64,000 nt of DNA from Rhodospirillales bacterium (GTDB lineage Bacteria > Pseudomonadota > Alphaproteobacteria > Reyranellales > Reyranellaceae): assembly GCA_016699855.1 (NCBI GenBank), contig CP064988.1, forward strand, positions 2,756,501 to 2,820,500, written 5' to 3'. The notes under the pieces were generated by a model. It did no database searches and had not been told where the DNA came from. It saw nothing but the letters and a program-made list of their open reading frames with translations. Made by a program: the position numbers and the translations under genes. Below are positions 52,956 through 59,579 of this stretch, piece after piece (positions within the stretch are counted from its first letter, which is position 1; each line of letters opens with the position of its first letter).

Positions 52956-54391
52956 GCGTCGAGATCCGCGACGTGAACGAACCGTTCACCGCGGACCAGA
53001 CGACGGTGCAGATCGCTGATGCGCCGCGGCTCGGCCACCATCGCCGAGGTCTCGCTTGACATCCCGCGGAACGCCGCCCGACGGAGCCGCGCGCCGTCAT
53101 ACAGGGAGAGATTGCCGATGGCGCTGCCACACAGCCGGTGCGCCTTCTCCAGGATCGCATCGAACACCGGCGCCAGCTCGCCCGGGTTGGCGTTGATCGC
53201 CGCCAACACCTCGGCCATCGCGGTCTGGCGGGCCAGCGACTCGCGCAGCTCGGTGAACAGGCGCACGTTCTCGATGGCGATGACGGCCTGGGCGGCGAAG
53301 GTCTGCAGCAGCCCTATCTCGCGCTCGACGAAGGCGCCGGGCACCTTGCGGCTCACCGTGATGATGCCGATAGGCGCGCCGTCGCTCAGCATCGGTACGG
53401 CGATGTTGGCCCGCCAGCCGCGCGCGCGGGCCACCTCGCGAACACTTTCGGGAACGCCGGCAGCCTCGACATCGGCGATCTGCAGGATGACGCGTTTGAG
53501 AATGGCATCGCCCGGATAGGCCAGATCCTCGGGGCGTGGCTCGCCGAGCGCCGCGTGCACGGAGGCCACGTCGGTTCCGGGCACGCCGCCATGGCTGGCG
53601 ATGATGCGCATTCGCTCGCCGTCGTACCGCCAGACGAGGACGCTCCAGCCGTTGAGCAGTCGAAATGCGCTCTGGGCGATGGCTTCGAATACCGGCTGGG
53701 CGTCGGTCGGCGAACTCGAGATGGCCTCGAGAATCCCGGCCGTGGCCGTCTGCTGGTCCAGCGCCTCGCGCAGCTCGGTGATCACGCCGGCGTTGGCGAC
53801 GGCGACTCCGGCCTGCGAGGCGAGGGTCTCCAGCATCGCGATCTGCCGCGCCGTGAAGGCGCCGACCTCGCGACGGCGCAGCAGCAGGTAGCCGATGACT
53901 TCGCCGGCGCGCCTGATCGGAGCCGCGACCAGCGCGCGGACACCGCGCTGTCGCGCGACCGCGATCACCGCCGCGAAATCGACCGGGTCCAGCGCTTCGG
54001 TATCCGGGGCGTGGATGGTTCGCCCATCGCGGTAGATGTGCAGACTCAGGTGGCTGCCCTCGATCTGCTGCCGGGTGCCGAGCCCGGACGGCAGCGGGCC
54101 CTCGTGTGCGGCGCCGAACGACTCGGTTCCCTCTCGCAGGAACAGGGTCGCGTCATCCGCGCCGCAATGGCGCACGGCCGCCCCGACGACGGCGTCGAGC
54201 ACGGGCTGGAGGCCTGAGGTCGAGCGCGCGATGATGTCGATGATCTCGACGGTCGCGGCGTGCTGCCGGGTCAGCTCGTCGAGCTCGCGCGTGCGATCGG
54301 CGAGGCGCACGTCGAGCGATACGCCGGCCGACTCGTCCGTGGCCGCGCCAGCGGTGCGCGTCGGAACCGGTGTGCCAAGCGTTCCGGTCAT
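52934..54391 (-). CDS. Nine-GAF kinase, first open segment (GAF1-3)
   Basis: The first readable segment of the kinase, 485 residues, ending at a TGA just after the frame break. GAF1 covers about residues 40-205, GAF2 about 210-380 and most of GAF3 from 385. As it stands it would make a GAF-only protein without kinase. The true junction with the next segment lies near 52955. Confidence 0.6.
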   Translation of the reverse strand: MTGTLGTPVPTRTAGAATDESAGVSLDVRLADRTRELDELTRQHAATVEIIDIIARSTSGLQPVLDAVVGAAVRHCGADDATLFLREGTESFGAAHEGPLPSGLGTRQQIEGSHLSLHIYRDGRTIHAPDTEALDPVDFAAVIAVARQRGVRALVAAPIRRAGEVIGYLLLRRREVGAFTARQIAMLETLASQAGVAVANAGVITELREALDQQTATAGILEAISSSPTDAQPVFEAIAQSAFRLLNGWSVLVWRYDGERMRIIASHGGVPGTDVASVHAALGEPRPEDLAYPGDAILKRVILQIADVEAAGVPESVREVARARGWRANIAVPMLSDGAPIGIITVSRKVPGAFVEREIGLLQTFAAQAVIAIENVRLFTELRESLARQTAMAEVLAAINANPGELAPVFDAILEKAHRLCGSAIGNLSLYDGARLRRAAFRGMSSETSAMVAEPRRISDLHRRLVRGERFVHVADLDARGRTAD

Positions 54392-54629
54392 TGCGGTTGG
54401 TCTCCCCCCCCGACGACTCTATCCGACATTCCGCAGATGAACCCGTGGAACGGAGGGCAAGTTAGCATTCAACCGCGATCCAAGGAAAACAACGGCAGCC
54501 GGCACGGTTTCCACTGCCGCTTCCGTGGTGGCCACCGTCCAGAACGGGCTTTGATCCATCGATCTGGCCTGGTCCCTCGTCATTCGGACGCCCTCCTCCC
54601 GTGGTGACGACGCATCGCCCCGTTCGGTC
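54392..54629. other. Upstream region of the nine-GAF operon
   Basis: A 238-bp gene-free stretch between the kinase start and the IS scars. It must hold the promoter of the minus-strand signalling operon. GGGGGG lies 9 nt before the kinase ATG, read on the minus strand. No clear -35/-10 pair was found. Confidence 0.4.
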
Positions 54630-54632
54630 CTA

Positions 54633-54881
54633 CGCCGGGGCCGGCCGTCGTCGCAGTCCGTCGATCAGCCGCGGGATTTGTTCGGACAGTTCTCCGGGCA
54701 CCACGACCTCGGCCATCTGGAACACGGCGTAGCGGGCGTGGCGCACGACCTTGGCCCCGATCTTCACCAGCTTCTCCCGCGGGCTGGTCAGCGACCACTG
54801 CGCGACCGCCTCGGGCGGGGCCAGCGTCCGCATGAGGTTGGCGATGTCGCAGGCCGGCGCGTGCGACCGCAGGGAGGCCAT
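54633..54881 (-). pseudogene. IS1380-family transposase, C-terminal remnant
   Basis: About 83 codons on the minus strand read as the last part of an IS1380-type transposase: ANLMRTLAPPEAVAQWSLTS, REKLVKIGAKVVRHARYAVF and the tail IDGLRRRPAPA. The catalytic DDE residues and the rest of the element are absent. No inverted repeats were found. It abuts an IS630 fragment at about 54881. Confidence 0.75.
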
Positions 54882-55113
54882 CGAAGCGCGCGGCGCGCCG
54901 CCGCTCCCTCTGCCGGCCTACAGCCCCGATCCCGATCCCATCGAGAACGCCTTCGCCACGCTCAAGGCCCATGTCCGCGAGCTCGCCGCGCGCACCATCG
55001 ACGCCCTCGAGGCCGCCGCCGCCGCCGCGCTGCGAACCTCCAAGCCGGCCGAGTGCGCCAACTTCTTCGCGCACGCCGGCTATCACGGCTGCGATCAATG
55101 GGAATCTGCTCTA
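54882..55113 (+). pseudogene. IS630-family transposase, C-terminal remnant
   Basis: About 77 codons on the plus strand match the end of IS630 transposases: LPLPAYSPDPDPIENAFATL holds the last catalytic Glu (DPIEN), then LKAHVRELAARTIDAL and ECANFFAHAGY. The N-terminal part is missing. It joins an IS1380 fragment in the opposite orientation, so the spot has been hit at least twice. Confidence 0.78.
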
Positions 55114-55153
55114 GGTGAGGGGGCTCCGCGCCGCGCCTGTACGGGCCCGCCGA

Positions 55154-55795
55154 CTACGACAACATCGGCGCCATGTCCGGATCGCCCTTGGCCATGGCGC
55201 GCCGGTAGGCCGGCCGCGCGCCGATCCGCTGGAGGTAGGCGAGGATGGCGGGGTAGGGCTTCAGATCGTAGGGATAGAAGAGCCGCATGGTCGTCAGCGT
55301 GAAGACGATCATGACGTCGGCGGTGGTGAACGCCGCGCCGGCCAGATAGGCGTTCGACGCCAGACGCTCCTCGAGGTAGCCGAGCGCCAGCGCCAGCCTG
55401 CCCTTCATCGCCGCCAGCACCGCGTTGTCCGCCGGCAGGTCGAGCCGGTTCAGGATCATGTTGCGTCCGGTCGCGGGCTGCAGCGTGCCGTTGGCGAAAT
55501 GCGACCAGTAGAGGAATTGCGCGAAATCCGGGTGGTCGGGCTTGAGCGTCAGGCGCCCGCCGCCGTGCCGCGCCACGATGTAGTCGACGATCGCGCCGGA
55601 CTCGGCGATGCGGACGTCGCCGTCGTCGATCACCGGCGCCGCGCCGATCGGATGCAGCGCCTTGAACTCGGGCGGCGCTAGACGCGTGACCTTGTCGCGG
55701 TCGTATATTTTCAGCTCGTAGGGAACGCCCAGCTCCTCGCAGAGCCACACGATCCGCTCGCTCTGCGACTTTCCGAGATGGTGCACCACCAGCAT
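55154..55795 (-). CDS. Glutathione S-transferase family protein
   Basis: A 213-residue GST. The N-terminal thioredoxin fold has VHHLGKSQSERIVWLCEEL with the catalytic-site Ser/Gln region and the cis-Pro/GSH motif APVIDDGDVRIAESGAIVDYI (core IAESGAI). The helical C-terminal domain holds AFTTADVMIVF. ATG 55795 has GGGGGAGGAA 8 nt upstream. Conjugation of electrophiles or dehalogenation are possible roles. Confidence 0.9.
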   Translation of the reverse strand: MLVVHHLGKSQSERIVWLCEELGVPYELKIYDRDKVTRLAPPEFKALHPIGAAPVIDDGDVRIAESGAIVDYIVARHGGGRLTLKPDHPDFAQFLYWSHFANGTLQPATGRNMILNRLDLPADNAVLAAMKGRLALALGYLEERLASNAYLAGAAFTTADVMIVFTLTTMRLFYPYDLKPYPAILAYLQRIGARPAYRRAMAKGDPDMAPMLS

Positions 55796-56110
55796 GACCG
55801 GTTCCTCCCCCAGGCAGGGCGGCACATTGGGGATTGACGCTTTTCCCCGCAACCGTGCGTCCACCAGGAATTGTCAACGTCTCCGGCAGGGCGTTCAGCG
55901 TATTGTCGGCACGCCGGTCGCGGCGCGACGCCAGCTTACCTCGGTATCAGGGGCGCGCTGCCACCACCGGCGCCAAATCTCGGCGCCGCGCGGCGCCTCC
56001 GCCCCCCCATCACGGGAGTCGCTTCCCGCCCCGGCCCTATGATGGCGCCAACAATGAAACGCCCGGGGAGGCGACGATAACGGAGTGCCGGCCGGCCGCC
56101 GGGACCGGTC
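55796..56110. other. Gap between GST and a hypothetical gene
   Basis: This 315-bp stretch contains no supported gene and no clear repeat. It must hold the GST promoter. Part of it, 55980-56060, is a run of GC-rich low-complexity sequence. Confidence 0.5.
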
Positions 56111-56518
56111 CTAGAGCTTCTGCTCGAGCAGGCGCTGGAGGTTGTCGGCGCGCAGCGGACGGTCGTGGATGTGGAACGGGATGTGGTCGAGCGTCAGCAC
56201 GCCGTCCTTCATCGTCGCCCAGGTGTCCGGCCGTTTGTTGTTGTTGTCGTTCTGCACGACGACCTTCTTGAGTCCGCTCTTCAGCGCCGCCTCGCCGATC
56301 GAGTCCTTGGCGATCCGGCCCAGCGCCGCGATCAGCGGCTCGAAATACACGTCCGGCCAGCATTTGGCGTACTGCTCGGACTCGCGCTCGATCGAGAGCT
56401 GGTCCCACTGCACCTCGACCACGACCGGGAAACCCGCCGCGTCGCGGATCCGCTTCAGCAGCCCCGGATAGACGCGCTCCTGGAAATCCGCCGCCGCCCT
56501 GCGTTCCACCAGACCCAT
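56111..56518 (-). CDS. Hypothetical cytoplasmic protein
   Basis: A 135-residue protein starting at ATG 56518 (GGGGGAGG upstream). It has no signal or membrane segment. The sequence is mixed alpha/beta, with VVVEVQWDQLSI, a striking KKVVVQNDNNNKRPDTW and LTLDHIPFHIHDRPL. I do not recognise the family. It is divergent from the oxidoreductase gene at 56722. Confidence 0.65.
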   Translation of the reverse strand: MGLVERRAAADFQERVYPGLLKRIRDAAGFPVVVEVQWDQLSIERESEQYAKCWPDVYFEPLIAALGRIAKDSIGEAALKSGLKKVVVQNDNNNKRPDTWATMKDGVLTLDHIPFHIHDRPLRADNLQRLLEQKL

Positions 56519-56721
56519 CGTCAGCCTCCCCCAATGCGTCGTCGACGCCGCGCCGGTCCGACAGCCGGTCCGGCCGCCAGCCCGGCGGGGAAAGTAACCT
56601 ACGAGGCGCGCGACGTGAAGCGGCCGGCGCCGGCGCGTCGGGTCTGGACGGCGGCCGGCCGGGCCGCCACGCTGCCGACCGGGGCCGGCGCATGGGGGCC
56701 GCCGCCCGGAGGTGAACCGCG

Positions 56722-57729
56722 ATGACCGCCACGACGAACCGCGAATGGATCCTGGCGTCGCGGCCGACCGGGATGGTCGGGCCGGAGCATTTCACGTTGC
56801 GCGAGACGCCTGTGCCGGCGCCCGGTCCGGGCGAGCTGCTGGTGCGCGTGAAGCTGCTGTCGCTCGACCCCGCCAACCGCGCGTGGATGGCGCCCAACCC
56901 GACCTACAAGGCGCCGGTGCTGCCGGGCGACGTGATGCACGGCTTCGCGCTGGGCGAGGTGGTGGCGGCGAACGCCGCCGGCTTCGCGACCGGCGATCTG
57001 GTCGACGGCATGCTGGGCTGGCGCGACTTCGCGGTGATGAAGGCGGCCGACGTCACCAAGCGCGACCGCCGCCATCGCCCGGAGCATCTCATGGGCGTGC
57101 TCGGCGTCACCGGCCTGACCGCCTATCACGGGCTGCTCGATATCGGCCGGCCGAAGCCGGGCGAGACGGTGCTGGTGTCGGCCGCCGCCGGCGCCGTCGG
57201 CTCGATCGTCGGGCAGATCGCGAAGATCAAGGGCTGCCGCGTCGTCGGCACCGCCGGCGGGCCGGAGAAATGCGCCTGGCTGACCGGCGGGCTCGGCTTC
57301 GACGCGGCCGTCGACTACAAGGCCGGCGGCGTGCGGCGCGCGCTGAAGGCGGCCTGCCCCGACGGCATCGACGTCTATTTCGACAACACCGGCGGCGAGG
57401 TCCTCAACGCCGCGCTGTTCCTGATGAACGAGCGCGGCCGGATCGTCTGCTGCGGCAACCTCTCGCAATACAACGCCGAGAAGCCGGAGCCCGGACCGGC
57501 CGCCGTGCCCGGCCTGCTGGTGGTCCGCCGCCTGCGCATGGAGGGCTTCATCGTGCTGGACTACGCCGACCGCCAGGCCGAGGCCGAGGCGGCGTTGGCC
57601 GGTTGGCTGGCCGACGGGCGGCTGAAGGCCGCCGAGGACGTCGTCGACGGCCTCGAGAACGCGCCCCGCGCGCTCGCCGAGCTGTTCCAAGGCCGCAACC
57701 GCGGCAAGCTGCTGGTGCGGGTGGCGTAG
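56722..57729 (+). CDS. NADP-dependent MDR-family oxidoreductase (PTGR/CurA-like)
   Basis: A 335-residue zinc-free medium-chain reductase. The N-terminus NREWILASRPTGMVGPEHF, the motif SLDPANRAWM, and GHGFALGEVV-like segment fit 2-alkenal/prostaglandin reductases. The Rossmann segment is VLVSAAAGAVGSIVGQIAKI, and FDNTGGEVLNAAL and GNLSQYN follow. The family reduces alpha,beta-unsaturated carbonyls with NADPH. GGAGG lies upstream of ATG 56722. Confidence 0.9.
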   Translation: MTATTNREWILASRPTGMVGPEHFTLRETPVPAPGPGELLVRVKLLSLDPANRAWMAPNPTYKAPVLPGDVMHGFALGEVVAANAAGFATGDLVDGMLGWRDFAVMKAADVTKRDRRHRPEHLMGVLGVTGLTAYHGLLDIGRPKPGETVLVSAAAGAVGSIVGQIAKIKGCRVVGTAGGPEKCAWLTGGLGFDAAVDYKAGGVRRALKAACPDGIDVYFDNTGGEVLNAALFLMNERGRIVCCGNLSQYNAEKPEPGPAAVPGLLVVRRLRMEGFIVLDYADRQAEAEAALAGWLADGRLKAAEDVVDGLENAPRALAELFQGRNRGKLLVRVA

Positions 57730-58078
57730 AGATCAATGCGTAGGCCGTCGCGCTCCGCGCCGGCGCCGCGCGTCCGTTATCATCCTGAACGAAGGCGCGT
57801 AGCGCCGGTTTCGAAGGATCATGGCGAGTCCCGAAGATCCGTCGCGGTGCTCGGGATGGCGACCCCCGTGTCGCGACCACGATTTGACACCATCGCGCGT
57901 GGAGTGATTCACTCGCCGACCGGCCGCTCCGCCGCCGGGTGATCCTCCGGGAGACGTGTCCTCCCACCGATGCGGCCGCGTCGTCCCTCCGCCGTCTCCG
58001 ACGGCGCCCGCCCACGAGGCGCCCGCGACGGCGCCCCGCCACCGCGGCGACTCATTTCGGCGGTCTGGTGAGCCCGCC
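57730..58078. other. Gap with a degenerate REP-type palindrome
   Basis: This 349-bp gap between two same-strand genes holds a worn copy of the long palindrome seen at 39920 (57778-57855: CATCCTGAACGAAGG... with TCGGGATGGC). The rest, 57900-58078, is GC-rich with no supported gene. Confidence 0.5.
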
Positions 58079-59227
58079 ATGACGCCGCCCGCCGCGCCCT
58101 CGCCGCCCTACACCCGCGCCAGTTTCGGCGGCGTGACGTTGGAGGTGCGCGACCTCAAGGCGACGACGGCGTTCCTGCGCGGCTGGCTGCCGGCGCTGGG
58201 TTTCCGGCGCATCGGCGGCGACGCCGAGCGCGTGATGTGGGCGCGCGGCTACGAGCATCTGATGGTGCGGCAGGCGGCGCCCGAGGCCGAGGCGGCCGGC
58301 GGCGGCGTCACCATCGGGCTGACGGCGGAGTCGCGCGCCGCGGTCGAGGCGCTGCACCGCCGCGTCGCCGCGCTCGGCGTCGAGGTGGGCGCCGCGCCGG
58401 CGGAAAGCCTCTACGTCGCGCCCGGCTATTTCGCGTTCACGTTCAAGAGCGGCGACGGCATCGCGTTCGAGATCTCGCACCGCTGGGCCGACCTGCCGGA
58501 GATCGAGGGCGCCGAGCGCGTGCGCGTGCCCGGCGACGGCGTGACCCTGGGCGGCTATCTGTTCAAGCCGGAGGCCGGCGTCGCGCCGCATCCCGCCGTC
58601 GTCATCCTGCACGGCTTCGGCCGCAACGCTTGGACCGACCGGCACGTCGCCGAGCTGGCGGCGGCGTCCGGCTACAAGGCGCTGCTGCTGTCGATGCGCG
58701 GCTGGCTGGGCTCGGAGGGCGAGAACGACCAGGGCCTGCGCCAGCCCGGCGACGTCATCGCCGCGATCGACTGGCTGCGGCGGCTGCCTTCGGTCGATCC
58801 CGGCCGCATCGGGTTGATCGGCGCGTCGATGGGCGGGCAGGTGGCGCTGCTGGCGGCGGCGCGGCGGCCGGCGATCCGCTGCGTGGCGGCGTTGTTCCCG
58901 CCGTCGGACCTCGACCGCTGGTACGACGAGAACCCGTTCGTGCGCGACTACCTCGACGACATCGCCGAGCCCGACGGGCTGGGCGCGCGCTCGCCGTCGC
59001 GCCATGTCGCCGAGATCGACGTGCCGGTGCTGCTGATGCACGGCGACAAGGACGAGAACGTGCCGCTGGAGCAGAGCCTGCGCCTGACCGATTCGCTGCG
59101 CGAGGCCGGCAAGGACGCCGAGCTGCTGATCGTCTCCGGCGCCAGCCACTTCTTCTCGATGCGCGAGAGCACCATCGCCCGCCAGAAGCTGTTCGCCTTC
59201 CTCCGCGCCCATCTCGGGCGGCGGTAG
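58079..59227 (+). CDS. VOC (glyoxalase-like) domain fused to alpha/beta hydrolase
   Basis: A 382-residue fusion. Residues 10-135 form a VOC/glyoxalase-like module (FGGVTLEVRDLKATTAFLR, GYEHLMVRQA, GYFAFTFKSGDGIAFEISHRW), and residues 150-382 an alpha/beta hydrolase of the dienelactone-hydrolase/S9 type. The latter has VVILHGFGRNAW (oxyanion), IGLIGASMGGQVALL (Ser), the acid in MHGDKDENVPL and the His in VSGASHFFS. Both catalytic sets look intact. A fosfomycin-, bleomycin- or ring-cleavage-linked role is possible, but the substrate is unknown. The ATG at 58079 is the first after a GC-rich leader. Confidence 0.8.
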   Translation: MTPPAAPSPPYTRASFGGVTLEVRDLKATTAFLRGWLPALGFRRIGGDAERVMWARGYEHLMVRQAAPEAEAAGGGVTIGLTAESRAAVEALHRRVAALGVEVGAAPAESLYVAPGYFAFTFKSGDGIAFEISHRWADLPEIEGAERVRVPGDGVTLGGYLFKPEAGVAPHPAVVILHGFGRNAWTDRHVAELAAASGYKALLLSMRGWLGSEGENDQGLRQPGDVIAAIDWLRRLPSVDPGRIGLIGASMGGQVALLAAARRPAIRCVAALFPPSDLDRWYDENPFVRDYLDDIAEPDGLGARSPSRHVAEIDVPVLLMHGDKDENVPLEQSLRLTDSLREAGKDAELLIVSGASHFFSMRESTIARQKLFAFLRAHLGRR

Positions 59228-59280
59228 GGGCTCTTGCCTTCTCCCCCGGTCATCGCGGGGTGATCGCGTTTGGCGTCGCG

Positions 59281-59401
59281 CCCCCTCACCTAACCTCTCC
59301 CCCATCGGGGGAGAGGAATAAGAAGCTTGAGAACGGCGATGGAAGCACACCCGCTCACTCATGTTCCTCTCCCCCACCGGGGGAGAGGTTAGGTGAGGGG
59401 G
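59281..59401. repeat. 36-bp inverted repeat flanking a 49-bp spacer
   Basis: The left unit (59281-59316) and the right unit (59366-59401) are reverse complements except at about three bases around their centre. Each unit is itself a hairpin (CCTCTCCCCC with GGGGGAGAGG). A related CCCTCATCCGG...CACCTTCTCCCC copy lies at 59521-59573, at the 3' end of the MFS-synthase gene. Confidence 0.8.
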
Positions 59402-59579
59402 CACCGGCCGCGGTGGGATGAGGGGCGCTGTCCGGTCACGCGGTCCCGCGGAGTCGAGCATCGCCTGCCGGATTGCCCTCTGAGAATTCGATCGACGCGT
59501 CCGCTGATGCGCCGCGAAGCCCCTCATCCGGCGCCACGCGCCACCTTCTCCCCTCCTGCGAGGGGCGAAGGGAAGGCCC

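Larger units (their letters stand above)
48696..54391 (-). pseudogene. Nine-GAF sensor histidine kinase, broken by two frameshifts
   Basis: One kinase frame of about 1,898 residues after two repairs. It starts at ATG 54391, continues in one frame to a run of three G near 52954-52956 (one extra base), then in the next frame to 50714-50719 (a lost GC pair; ATCGCTGCTCGAG where sister units read ATCGCGCTGCTCGAG). It then ends at 48696. The N-terminal 1,600 residues are nine GAF units of about 172 residues each, linked by helices ending QQTATAEIL. The kinase core has HisKA (GIAHEIKNPLNF) near residue 1620, then a HATPase with NGFYAANKRR, VRDNGIGI and GEGTGLGLSI. No transmembrane helix is seen, so it is cytoplasmic. 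Confidence 0.85.
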
